In this document: positions 1 to 7,682 of the stretch, piece by piece
How the letters are laid out: each line of letters opens with the position of its first letter
Numbering within the stretch: position 1 is the stretch's first letter
Assembly (NCBI GenBank): GCA_964539515.1
Contig: CAZIJO010000099.1
Location: forward strand, 1 to 20,085
Reading direction: 5' to 3'
Source of the DNA: JADLHS01 sp964539515
GTDB taxonomy: Bacteria > Verrucomicrobiota > Verrucomicrobiia > Limisphaerales > JADLHS01
Length of the DNA stretch: 20,085 nt
Translations under genes and position numbers: made by a program
The notes under the pieces: model-generated
The model's input: the letters and a program-made list of their open reading frames with translations, nothing else
Databases searched by the model: none
What the model was told of the DNA's origin: nothing

Positions 1-2040
1 GAGTTGCGGTTCATCCATGTGGTTGTAGTGCCACGCATCGGGATACTTGCCGCCTTCGCGGTGCAGATCCGGACCGGTACGCTTGGAGCCCCAGAGGAAT
101 GGATGATCGAAAACAAATTCGCCGGCTTTGGAGTAATCCCCGTAGCGCTCCGTCTCGCTGCGGAATGGCCGGATCATCTGCGAGTGGCAGCCGACGCAAC
201 CTTCACGAATGTAAATGTCGCGACCCATCATCTCCAACGGTGTGTACGGCTTGACACTCGTAATCGTCGGTACGTTGTTCTTGATAAGATACAGCGGAAC
301 AATTTCCACCAGTCCGCCAATCGCCACGGCCACCAGGGCCAGCACGGTGAGCGTGAGCGGTTTGGCTTCGAGCCAGCGATGCCGGTAGGGATGGTCGTCG
401 TGCGCGGGGGCTGCCTTCGCGAGCGCCGCGGCCCGGGCCTCGGTCTCCGGCTCAAACTTGCCCGCCTTGGCGGTGCGCCAGAGGTTGTAGGTCATCAGCA
501 CCGCCCCCACGATGTAGAGCGTGCCGCCGAGGGCGCGCAATTTGTAGAGCGGAACAATCTGGATGACGGTTTCCAGGAAGTTCGGATATTGCAGGAATCC
601 TTCCTTGGTGAATTGCTTCCACATCAATCCCTGGGTGATGCCGCTGGCGTACATGGGCACCACGTAAAACATCATGCCCAGCAATGCGATCCAGAAATGC
701 CAGTTGGCCAGTTTCACGGAATGCAGCTTGGTGTTCCACAGCCGCGGGAACAGCCAGTAAAGCATCGAGAACGCGATAAACCCGTTCCAGCCCAGCGCCC
801 CGGTGTGAACGTGGGCGATGGTCCAGTCCGTGTAATGTGACAGGGAGTTCACCGATTTGATGGCGAGCATCGGACCTTCGAGGGTCGCCATGCCGTACGC
901 CGTCACGGCCACGACCATGAATTTCAGCATCGGCTGCTCGCGGACCTTGTCCCAGGCGCCCCGCAACGTGAGCAGACCGTTCAACATGCCGCCCCAACTC
1001 GGGGCGATAAGCATCAGGGAGAACACCATGCCGAGCGATTGCGCCCAGTCGGGCAGCGCGGTGTAGAGCAGGTGATGCGGCCCGGCCCAGATGTAGATGA
1101 AGATGAGCGCCCAGAAATGGATGATCGAAAGCCGGTAGCTGAAGACCGGACGATCCGCCGCTTTGGGCAGGAAGTAATACATGAGGCCCAGGAAGGGCGT
1201 GGTGAGGAAGAAAGCCACGGCGTTGTGTCCGTACCACCATTGCACCAGTGCGTCCTGGACGCCGGCGTAGATGGAATAGCTCTTGAAGAAACCCGGTTCA
1301 ATTGCTGCGATCCTTGCTACGAAGCCGAGAGACCAAACGCTAGTTAAAATGCCGAAAATCCAACAGACCATGCGTTTAGCTTTACTGTGGTGTGCCTTGG
1401 TCGCGTTGGAGATAAGGACTACAGCTACAACACCCCATAGAGCGCACTGCCCCAGCCAAAGGCCAACAGCAAGCCAGTTTTTGACCTCGAAGGCAGGCAC
1501 GGCCAGCGAGTTGACAATGTGGAGCATCGCCACGGTGACCGCGGTGGCGATGTAAAACCAGATGGCCACATAGATGTGTTTCTCGCGGCGTTTGACGAGG
1601 GTGCCCAGCAGGTTCACGGTGAACACCACCCACACCAGGGCGATGGCGATGTCGATTGGCCATTCGAGTTCCGCGTATTCCTTGCTCGTGGTCAGTCCTA
1701 GCGGCAGCGTTATCGCCGCGCCCACAATGATCGCCTGCCAGCCCCAGAAATTGATCCAGCTCAACGCATCGCTGAACATGCGGGCCTTGCACAGGCGTTG
1801 CAGGGAGTAGTAGATCCCCATGAACATCGCGTTGCCCACGAACGCAAAAATGACCGCGTTGGTGTGCAGGGGCCGCAATCGCCCGAAGGAGGTGAATTGG
1901 AGGTTCAAATTCAAGTCCGGCCAGAACAACTGACAGGCGATGAGCAGCCCGGCGCTAAATCCAACGAGCCCCCAGATGATGGTGGCAATCGCGAACGCGC
2001 GGACGATGCGGTTGTCGTATTTAAAGGTCTCTACATTCAT
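1..2040 (-). CDS. ccoNO: cbb3-type cytochrome c oxidase, fused CcoN-CcoO (3' end outside window)
   Basis: Catalytic subunit of a cbb3 terminal oxidase (inner membrane, O2 reduction, proton pumping), fused to the mono-heme cytochrome c subunit. The frame is open from ATG at 2040 through position 1 (680 codons). CcoN signatures: low-spin heme His59 (in RPLHTNAV), CuB ligand His272 (VQWWYGH), Tyr316 and His322/His323 (YIWAGPHH), and heme ligands His410 and His412 (AHVHTGALGW). All ligands after residue 182 lie about 65 positions later than in the classical Pseudomonas subunit, because residues 183-252 are an extra segment. CcoN ends near residue 520. A linker and one membrane helix then lead into CcoO with heme c motif CVGCH at 615-619. 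The ATG overlaps the ccoS stop by 4 nt (ATGA). CcoP/CcoQ would lie off the left edge, if present. Confidence 0.95.
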   Translation of the reverse strand, partial: MNVETFKYDNRIVRAFAIATIIWGLVGFSAGLLIACQLFWPDLNLNLQFTSFGRLRPLHTNAVIFAFVGNAMFMGIYYSLQRLCKARMFSDALSWINFWGWQAIIVGAAITLPLGLTTSKEYAELEWPIDIAIALVWVVFTVNLLGTLVKRREKHIYVAIWFYIATAVTVAMLHIVNSLAVPAFEVKNWLAVGLWLGQCALWGVVAVVLISNATKAHHSKAKRMVCWIFGILTSVWSLGFVARIAAIEPGFFKSYSIYAGVQDALVQWWYGHNAVAFFLTTPFLGLMYYFLPKAADRPVFSYRLSIIHFWALIFIYIWAGPHHLLYTALPDWAQSLGMVFSLMLIAPSWGGMLNGLLTLRGAWDKVREQPMLKFMVVAVTAYGMATLEGPMLAIKSVNSLSHYTDWTIAHVHTGALGWNGFIAFSMLYWLFPRLWNTKLHSVKLANWHFWIALLGMMFYVVPMYASGITQGLMWKQFTKEGFLQYPNFLETVIQIVPLYKLRALGGTLYIVGAVLMTYNLWRTAKAGKFEPETEARAAALAKAAPAHDDHPYRHRWLEAKPLTLTVLALVAVAIGGLVEIVPLYLIKNNVPTITSVKPYTPLEMMGRDIYIREGCVGCHSQMIRPFRSETERYGDYSKAGEFVFDHPFLWGSKRTGPDLHREGGKYPDAWHYNHMDEPQL
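1285..1494 (-). other. In-frame extra segment of CcoN (residues 183-252, two likely membrane helices)
   Basis: In ordinary CcoN the helix ending LHxVNxxAxPV is followed after about four residues by KSYSxYxGVQDAxVQWW. Here about 70 residues lie between those two landmarks, a net gain of about 65. They contain two hydrophobic stretches (from NWLAVGLWLGQ and from MVCWIFGILTSVWSLG) joined by a basic loop with NATKAHHSKAKR. Hand-counted GC is 108 of 210 (51%), against roughly 55-67% in adjacent 60-base lines. The frame is intact and all metal ligands downstream are kept, so the protein is probably functional. The family comparison is from memory. Confidence 0.75.
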
Positions 2041-2237
2041 TTCAATTTCAGTTTGGTTTTTGTTAAATCATCCTCGGCCACCGGTGATGGCTTGAGGTGG
2101 GTTTCATCCAGCAACAGCCGCATGGCCGGGGTGCAGGTATCCTCGTATTGCCCCGAGCGCACGGCCCAGATGAACGCCGCCAGAAAGCCCACCGCGATCA
2201 AGATGCTCAGCGGGATCAGGAGGAAAATGACGATCAT
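2037..2237 (-). CDS. ccoS: cbb3 oxidase assembly protein CcoS
   Basis: A 66-residue protein with one N-terminal membrane helix (about residues 3-25) followed by the family hallmark WAVRSGQYEDTCTPAMRLLLDE. CcoS is required for cofactor insertion and maturation of cbb3 oxidase. A purine-rich GGGAG lies about 4-8 nt before the ATG and supports this start. Its TGA overlaps the ATG of the downstream oxidase gene (ATGA), which indicates translational coupling. Length and motif match the family, and the neighbours (CcoI-type ATPase upstream, CcoNO downstream) confirm the role. The gap to the upstream beta-barrel gene is about 120 bp. Confidence 0.93.
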   Translation of the reverse strand: MIVIFLLIPLSILIAVGFLAAFIWAVRSGQYEDTCTPAMRLLLDETHLKPSPVAEDDLTKTKLKLK

Positions 2238-2337
2238 ATCTCCCTTCCCCCGCGTTCCAAACCGGCCAAATCCGCCGGCCCATCGGGCGGGAGGGCGTGC
2301 GGTGACCGGGGGAAGGTTGGCTGGAGTTCGGCCATCG

Positions 2338-2371
2338 CTGGTTTCTAAGACATCCTGCTTAGAAACGCCAG
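2338..2371 (-). repeat. Imperfect inverted repeat over the beta-barrel gene stop codon
   Basis: The arms are CTGG+TTTCTAAG (2338-2349) and CTTAGAAA+CG+CCAG (2358-2371). They pair over 12 bp with a two-base bulge and an 8-nt loop, and the arm at 2358-2371 contains the TAA stop of the minus-strand gene. There is no U-run beyond the stem on the minus strand, so this is not a classical terminator. It could be a 3'-end stabilising or processing hairpin between the barrel gene and ccoS. Confidence 0.45.
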
Positions 2372-3264
2372 ATCAAATCCACCGTCACCCGGCGGTCCAG
2401 GATGCCGATGGCGTCGGTCACTCCCACTTCGTAGGCCACGCCGAGATCCAGTTTCTTGGTCAACTTGGATCGCGCGCCGCCGCCGACCGTGAGTTGAGTG
2501 CGCCCGGCGGCGTGAGTGCTGCCAAAGTCGATCAGGTCGTACATCTCGGTGTTGAGCGGCACCGCGCCGAGCAGGAGGTTTTCCCCCTCGCTCATAACAG
2601 TGACACCGTTAACCGCGAAGAACGGGATGAAGTACTGGCAGACATAATAATCCAGTTGCAGGCTGTAATGCGCCTGGGCGGTTTGCTCGTCGAAGTTGTT
2701 GGGGATGAGGAAACCCACATTGCCCGTGACGTGGAAGTCACCCCAGCCCTTTTCCGCGGAAACAAAGGCATTCCATAACCCGTCGCCGCGTCCCTGCGAC
2801 ACGTCGTAACTGCCGATCGGCACTTCAATCGTCAGCCCCGGGGTTACGATCAATTCACTCTCGCGATTGTCCACCAGGGCGTATTTGAAACCCGCGGTCA
2901 GGTTCGCCCAGCCGTAGCCGTCGGACAACGTGTTATCCGGGAGGAACTCGATATACCCGTCCTTGGTGGCGATCAGCCCGAGCCGTTCGGTCAGCGCGTA
3001 GCGCAACTGTACCGCATACACCCTTACCGACCCTCCGAGCGGGACGCTGCCGCCCTCAAAGTGGTAAGTGTCGGGCATCCATTGATTGATGAAAATCGGG
3101 CGCACCTCGGTGGTTATCCGTGGATCCTCGAAATAGATCGGGCTGGTAACCGGCGAAATCGCCTTGTCCAGCCAGTCACCGTCATCCATTGACTGAGCCC
3201 CAGTCGTCCCCGTGCAAACTGCCGCCAGCAGCGGCACCATCGCAAATTGAAAAGGTTGTTTCAT
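2359..3264 (-). CDS. Outer-membrane beta-barrel protein, function unknown
   Basis: A 301-residue protein with an N-terminal signal peptide (basic MKQPFQF, hydrophobic core, likely cut near TGAQS). The rest alternates polar and hydrophobic residues like beta-strands, rich in Gly, Tyr and Asn, and ends in a terminal aromatic residue (DLIWRF), as expected for an outer-membrane barrel. It resembles transporter-like barrels of the type often labelled 'MetA-pathway of phenol degradation', but that is recalled, not tested. It sits between the copper ATPase and ccoS on the same strand, so it is probably co-transcribed with the cbb3 cluster and may serve metal or small-solute passage. No substrate can be assigned from sequence. 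The ATG overlaps the stop of a 23-codon ORF upstream. Confidence 0.8.
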   Translation of the reverse strand: MKQPFQFAMVPLLAAVCTGTTGAQSMDDGDWLDKAISPVTSPIYFEDPRITTEVRPIFINQWMPDTYHFEGGSVPLGGSVRVYAVQLRYALTERLGLIATKDGYIEFLPDNTLSDGYGWANLTAGFKYALVDNRESELIVTPGLTIEVPIGSYDVSQGRGDGLWNAFVSAEKGWGDFHVTGNVGFLIPNNFDEQTAQAHYSLQLDYYVCQYFIPFFAVNGVTVMSEGENLLLGAVPLNTEMYDLIDFGSTHAAGRTQLTVGGGARSKLTKKLDLGVAYEVGVTDAIGILDRRVTVDLIWRF

Positions 3265-3332
3265 TTTCTTTGAGCTTTAACCGCGGCTAAGAAAGCAAAG
3301 AACCGTTCCTTGCTCTGCGCATTATTTGTCAT
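3261..3332 (-). CDS. Possible 23-residue coupling ORF between ccoI and the beta-barrel gene
   Basis: ATG at 3332 starts inside the last codons of the ATPase gene, in another frame. It reads 23 codons (begins MTNNAQSKERFF, ends VKAQRK), and its TGA overlaps the ATG of the beta-barrel gene as ATGA. GGGAAA directly precedes its ATG. This arrangement would let ribosomes pass from ccoI to the barrel gene. The peptide has no recognisable domain, and a 23-codon ORF can easily arise by chance. Confidence 0.25.
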   Translation of the reverse strand: MTNNAQSKERFFAFLAAVKAQRK

Positions 3333-5898
3333 TTTCCCGGCTTTCTTTGCTCGGCTCAAAAGTAACCAACCTGCGCGCCTGCCAGACTGTTGCCCCGCAG
3401 GCGAATGCCACCACCGTCACCGAACTCAACGGCATCAAGATCGCACACACCACCGGCGACAGCCCCCCACGCGCGGCAATGTAAATCCCCACTGCGTTGT
3501 AGGCCGCCGACACCAGAAAGCTGGCCTGGACCACGCCAATCGAGTGTTTGGCGAACCGGAGGATTTCTGCCAACCGCGACACCTGGTTCGCCGCCAGGAT
3601 CACATCGCTCGCCGGCGAAAACGCGCTCACGTTTTCCACCACCGCCACGCCTACGTCGCTCTGTTGCAGGCCGCCGGCGTCGTTCAATCCATCGCCGACC
3701 ATCATCACGGTCCGACCGTCAGCCTGGAGTTGCCGGATAAAATCGAGCTTCTTCAACGGGCTTTGGTTGAAATGCAGCGGCGCCCGGCCGCCAAAGATCG
3801 CCGCAAACTGCGCCCGCTCTTTTTCATTGTCGCCGCTCAGCAATGCCAGTTCGTAATGCTTGGACAACCGGGTGACCAGCCGCTCCGTCTCCGGTCGCAG
3901 CGCGCCGGCCAGCACGAAGCGGCCGCGATGTTTGCCATCAATGGCCACGTGGACCGCGCTGCCGCCGTAGCCGCCGACGTGAGGAGGCGGACTCTCCGCG
4001 CGCCCGGCATCCGCCTCCTCACGTCGGCGGCTACAAACTCCGCGCGCCGACAGCCACGCTGCCGAGCCCATCCAGATCTCATGCCCTGCCACCGTGCCTT
4101 CCATTCCGCAGCCGGCCGTTTCCACGAACGACCGGACCGGCGCGGGAAAGTGGCCACGGGCGATTGCCGCGCCAATCCGCACCGGCAGCGGATGGGTCGA
4201 ATGGCGCGTCATCGAAAACAGCCACTGTTCCTCCAGTTCAGTTAGCGCCGCCCCATGCCATTGCACCGAACCCGCCCCCGCCGCCGTCAGCGTTCCCGTC
4301 TTGTCGAACACGACTGTGTCCACCCGCGCCAGCGTTTCCAGTACGCCGGGGTTTTTCAAAAAGACATTCCGCCGGGCCAGGACGCGCTGCCCCGTGCCCA
4401 GGGCAAACGGCGCCGCCAGGGCCAGGGCACAGGGACACGCTACAATCAGCACAGCCGCGAAAACCTGGAGCGCGATGGCCGGATTCACCACCGCCCAATA
4501 GGCTGCCGCCCCCACGGCAAGCGCAATCACCAGCCGGGTAAACCGCTGGCTGTATTTGTTGGTGAGCGTCTGAAGCTCCCCCGCCTTCCCTTTGCGAAAC
4601 GCGTCCTGATTCCACAGCGAAGTCAGATAGCTCTGCGATACCGCCTTGACCGTCTCCACCTCGATTACGCCCCCCACCTGCCGGCCCCCGGCGTAGATAT
4701 GTTCCTCCGGCTTTTTCGGTACCGGCTCGGATTCACCTGTCACGAAACTGTAATCAATCAGAGCCGGCCCGGTCACCAGCCGCGCATCCGCGGGGACTAA
4801 TTCGCCATTACGGATCAACAGCCGGTCTCCGACCTGTAGTTGGGCGAGGGAAACGGTTTCTGCTTCGGGCGTGACGGACGACGCTTTGCCGGGCTGGGGC
4901 GGTGCCGGGCCCCTCGTTTTTCGCGTCACCGACAGGGGGAAGAACGATTTATAATCGCGGTCAAACGCCAGCCGGTCATAGGTCTTTTGCTGGAATAGTT
5001 TCCCGCAGAGCAGAAAGAAAATCAGCCCGCACAACGAATCGAAGTAACCGTTGCCGCGCCCGGTGGCGACCTCAAACGCGCTCTGCCCAAAGATCGCGAC
5101 GAGCCCCGCCGCGATCGGCACGTCAATGTTGAGCAATCGTTGCTGGAGACTGGTCCACGCCGCCCGCCAGTAATCGAGCGCACTGTAAATCACCACGGGC
5201 ACCGCCAGCGCGAAACTGATCAGTCCGGTCATTTTGCGGAAGCCCGGCCCGGCGAAAGTGTCGAGACCGAGATAGTCCGAGATGCTGAAGAGCATGATGT
5301 TGCCAAACGCAAACCCGGCCAGGCCGAGCTGCACCCACAGGCGCCGGGCCATTCGGTGGCGCGGCCGGGCGTCGAGATCGGAAAACTTCAACTCCGGTTC
5401 GTAACCCAGGGAGGTCAGCCGCGTGACGACTTCGCTTAATTTCACCCGCGCCGTATCGAAGGCAATGGCGACCTCCCGGCGGGGAAAATTCACCTGCGAC
5501 TGCCCGACCCCCGGCTGGAGCCGGAACAAATTCTCCAGCAGCCAGACACACGCGATGCAGTGAATGGCCGGAATGTGAAACGTGACGCGCGTTTGCCGGG
5601 CATCGGCGAAATCCACCAGGCGTTCGCGCACCGCCGGTTCATCAAGAAACTTGAACTGCTCCACGGTAACCGCGCCGCTGACGCGCACCCCCGCACCCTC
5701 CCCCAGCTGGTAGAATTCGCGCAGGCCGTTTTCGGTTAGAATCTCAAACACCGTCTTGCAGCCGTGGCAGCAGAACGGCTTCTCTGCGACCCGGAATACT
5801 TCGCCGCGACACAGCGTGCCGCAATGAAAGCACGCCGGCCGTGCGTCGGACACCGTCGCGATGGGTTCTGGTTCAATGGCTGGCACAAGCTCGGTCAA
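3322..5898 (-). CDS. ccoI: Copper-translocating P-type ATPase, CcoI/FixI type
   Basis: A P1B ATPase of 858 residues that exports Cu+ across the inner membrane, here for building the cbb3 oxidase. In order: an N-terminal cysteine cluster (C23, C26, C30, C43, C44, C47) typical of the FixI/CcoI branch; a heavy-metal domain at about 104-170 with CIAC (C114, C117); a membrane region; actuator TGES at 387-390; metal-site CPC at 488-490; phosphorylation DKTGT at 532-536; HP at 569-570; GDN at 689-691; GDGLND at 735-740; and two C-terminal helices. Everything needed for catalysis is present. Residues 622-644 are encoded by an inserted palindrome. The start is TTG at 5898 with a weak ribosome site, and GTG at 5886 is an alternative. 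It is divergent from the exonuclease gene and leads the cbb3 operon. Confidence 0.93.
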   Translation of the reverse strand: MTELVPAIEPEPIATVSDARPACFHCGTLCRGEVFRVAEKPFCCHGCKTVFEILTENGLREFYQLGEGAGVRVSGAVTVEQFKFLDEPAVRERLVDFADARQTRVTFHIPAIHCIACVWLLENLFRLQPGVGQSQVNFPRREVAIAFDTARVKLSEVVTRLTSLGYEPELKFSDLDARPRHRMARRLWVQLGLAGFAFGNIMLFSISDYLGLDTFAGPGFRKMTGLISFALAVPVVIYSALDYWRAAWTSLQQRLLNIDVPIAAGLVAIFGQSAFEVATGRGNGYFDSLCGLIFFLLCGKLFQQKTYDRLAFDRDYKSFFPLSVTRKTRGPAPPQPGKASSVTPEAETVSLAQLQVGDRLLIRNGELVPADARLVTGPALIDYSFVTGESEPVPKKPEEHIYAGGRQVGGVIEVETVKAVSQSYLTSLWNQDAFRKGKAGELQTLTNKYSQRFTRLVIALAVGAAAYWAVVNPAIALQVFAAVLIVACPCALALAAPFALGTGQRVLARRNVFLKNPGVLETLARVDTVVFDKTGTLTAAGAGSVQWHGAALTELEEQWLFSMTRHSTHPLPVRIGAAIARGHFPAPVRSFVETAGCGMEGTVAGHEIWMGSAAWLSARGVCSRRREEADAGRAESPPPHVGGYGGSAVHVAIDGKHRGRFVLAGALRPETERLVTRLSKHYELALLSGDNEKERAQFAAIFGGRAPLHFNQSPLKKLDFIRQLQADGRTVMMVGDGLNDAGGLQQSDVGVAVVENVSAFSPASDVILAANQVSRLAEILRFAKHSIGVVQASFLVSAAYNAVGIYIAARGGLSPVVCAILMPLSSVTVVAFACGATVWQARRLVTFEPSKESRENDK
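3967..4034. repeat. Perfect 25-bp inverted repeat inserted in frame in ccoI
   Basis: The left arm (3967-3991, starting GTAGCCGCCGACG) and right arm (4010-4034) are exact reverse complements over 25 bp and enclose an 18-nt GC-rich loop. On the coding strand the element encodes residues 622-644 (SRRREEAD... to PPPHVGGY), between the conserved GSAAWL segment and the VAIDG strand of the nucleotide-binding region, where this ATPase family normally has only a short loop. The form (long palindrome, in-frame, surface loop) fits a dispersed palindromic element that has landed in a gene. No second copy was seen in this window. Confidence 0.85.
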
Positions 5899-6042
5899 CG
5901 TGGATTCTTAGCGGGCGAACCGGCGCCCCACGTTGCCGCGGAACCTACCAAGGGTTCGGCCGAAATTAAACCAGGAAACATCCGGTCACCGCCGGCGACG
6001 TCCGGCTTTCCGTTGCCGCTGCCTTCCCCTATTCTCTGCGCT

Positions 6043-6795
6043 GTGAAATTGATCTCTTGGAATGTCAACGGCCTGCGCGCGGTGCTGAAGAAGAACTTTC
6101 TCGAATTCCTCGCCGCCGAGAAGCCCGACGTGCTCTGCCTCCAGGAGACCAAATGCCACCCCGATCAGGTCAAACAACTCTGGCCGGCCAAATACTCGAC
6201 CTACTGGAATTGCGCCGAGAAGAAAGGTTATTCCGGGACGGCGATCTTCACCAAGGAACGCCCGCTCAAAGTCACCCCGCACATCGGGGTGGCCGCGCAT
6301 GACCGGGAAGGCCGCGTGCTGACCGCGGAGTACGCTGATTTCTTTCTCGTCAATGTTTACGTCCCAAACTCGCAGCGCGAACTCACCCGGCTGGCCTATC
6401 GTCAGGAATGGGATCGCGCCTTCCTGCGCCACCTCAAAAAGCTGGAAAGGAAAAAGCCGGTCGTGTTTTGTGGCGACTTCAATGTTGCGCACCTGCCCAT
6501 TGACCTCACGCATCCCAAGGCCAACGAGAAAAACCACGGCTTCACGCCGGAAGAACGTGCCGGCTTCGGCGCGTTTCTGAAGGCGGGCTTTATCGACACG
6601 TTTCGCGAATTCGAGAAAGGCGGCGGGCATTACACCTGGTGGAGCCAGATGAGCAATGCCCGCGCCCGGAATGTCGGCTGGCGCATTGACTACTTCCTGC
6701 TGAGTGCCTCCCTGCGCCCGAGGCTGAAGCGCGCATTCATCCGTCCCGAGGTGACGGGCAGCGATCATTGTCCGGTGGGCATTGAAATCGTTTGA
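6043..6795 (+). CDS. xth: Exodeoxyribonuclease III / AP endonuclease
   Basis: A base-excision repair nuclease that cuts DNA 5' to abasic sites and has 3'-5' exonuclease activity; cytoplasmic and Mg-dependent. With GTG at 6043 the product is 250 residues and begins VKLISWNVNGLRA, which places Asn7 as in the E. coli enzyme. Other catalytic residues: Glu35 (LQETK), Tyr106 (NVYVPN), Asp145 and Asn147 (CGDFNVAH), Asp216 (WRIDYFL), and Asp241/His242 (TGSDHCPV). The open frame extends upstream to 5764, but that part overlaps ccoI on the other strand and lacks family sequence, so GTG 6043 is chosen. No strong Shine-Dalgarno is visible. The next gene is 86 bp downstream. Confidence 0.93.
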   Translation: MKLISWNVNGLRAVLKKNFLEFLAAEKPDVLCLQETKCHPDQVKQLWPAKYSTYWNCAEKKGYSGTAIFTKERPLKVTPHIGVAAHDREGRVLTAEYADFFLVNVYVPNSQRELTRLAYRQEWDRAFLRHLKKLERKKPVVFCGDFNVAHLPIDLTHPKANEKNHGFTPEERAGFGAFLKAGFIDTFREFEKGGGHYTWWSQMSNARARNVGWRIDYFLLSASLRPRLKRAFIRPEVTGSDHCPVGIEIV

Positions 6796-6881
6796 AAGGA
6801 CTACTGTGTTGACGAGCTGAGGCACGGTTGACTTGTTTCTACACGATTGCCAACCGATCGCCGCAGTGACACAGTTTGCCC

Positions 6882-7682
6882 ATGAAACGACGAGATTTCT
6901 TGAAATCCTCGGTTGCCCTCACCAGTGTCGCGGCTATGAGTTCCACGTTTGCCGCTTCCGCCGCCGAAACCGAATCCAACTCCGCGCGCGAATTCTATGA
7001 GCTCCGGCTCTACCACCTGCGCCAGGGGCCGATGCTCAAGCGTTTTGATGAATTTTACCGGGACATCGCGCTGCCCGCCTGGAATCGGGCGGGGGTGAAC
7101 CCGGTCGGCGTCTTCGACCTCGCGATCGGTCCGGACGCGCCCACCAAGTACGTGCTGCTGCCGTTCAAATCACTGACAGCGATGGCCGCGGCGGGAGAAA
7201 AGTTCGAGGCTGACCCGGAGGTGCTCAAAGCTGACTTCGCCAACGTTCCGCCGACCGACCCGGCGTACATTCGCAAGGAAAGCTCGTTGATGCTGGCCTT
7301 CTCCGGGCTCCCGAAGCTGGAAGTGCCCAAGCAGGTTTTGGAGAAAAAACCGCGGCTCTTTGAACTGCGCACCTACGAGGCGCACAGCCGCAAGGCGAAC
7401 AAGAAAAAAGTGGAGATGTTCAACGTCGGCGAAATCGCAATATTTCGTCGCACCGGGTTACAGCCGGTGTTCTTCGGCGAAACGCTCGTCGGGACGAAAC
7501 TGCCGAACCTCACCTACCTGCTTGTCTTTGATGACATGGCCGCCCGCGACCGAAACTGGGCGACATTTGTGGGCGATCCGGAGTGGAAAAAACTCAGCAC
7601 CACGCCCGGTTACACAAACCCGGAAATCCTGACCAACATCACCAGCGTGTTCCTCCGGCCGACCGCCTATTCGCAGGTTTGA
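6882..7682 (+). CDS. Tat-exported protein with two NIPSNAP domains
   Basis: A 266-residue protein. The N-terminus MKRRDFLKSS followed by an Ala-rich hydrophobic stretch and ASA is a twin-arginine signal, so it is probably periplasmic. Two NIPSNAP-type ferredoxin-like domains follow: about 37-141 (FYELRLYHLRQG ... LMLAFSGLP) and about 158-262 (RLFELRTYEAHS ... TSVFLRPT), each beginning with the family's F-E-L-R-x-Y strand. NIPSNAP proteins lack a defined enzymatic role, and secreted tandem forms are common in Planctomycetes and Verrucomicrobia. ATG 6882 is preferred over the in-frame TTG at 6876 because it gives a canonical Tat start. No operon partner is evident: the flanks are 86 bp and 466 bp. 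Confidence 0.88.
   Translation: MKRRDFLKSSVALTSVAAMSSTFAASAAETESNSAREFYELRLYHLRQGPMLKRFDEFYRDIALPAWNRAGVNPVGVFDLAIGPDAPTKYVLLPFKSLTAMAAAGEKFEADPEVLKADFANVPPTDPAYIRKESSLMLAFSGLPKLEVPKQVLEKKPRLFELRTYEAHSRKANKKKVEMFNVGEIAIFRRTGLQPVFFGETLVGTKLPNLTYLLVFDDMAARDRNWATFVGDPEWKKLSTTPGYTNPEILTNITSVFLRPTAYSQV

Noticed and set aside
1285..1494. The CcoN insert as an intein, insertion sequence or frameshift artefact
   Set aside because: It has no splicing motifs, terminal repeats or stops, and the frame and all downstream ligands continue exactly.
5764..6042. Upstream extension of the exonuclease frame
   Set aside because: It overlaps the N-terminal cysteine-rich part of ccoI on the other strand and shows no exonuclease-family sequence; GTG 6043 fits the family start.
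5899..6042. Possible FNR/ANR box (TTGAT-N4-ATCAA) upstream of ccoI, expected for oxygen control
   Set aside because: No such palindrome is present in the 144-bp divergent gap.
6809..6843. TTGACG and TTGACT boxes before the NIPSNAP gene as a sigma-70-like promoter
   Set aside because: No -10-like hexamer at suitable spacing from either box.
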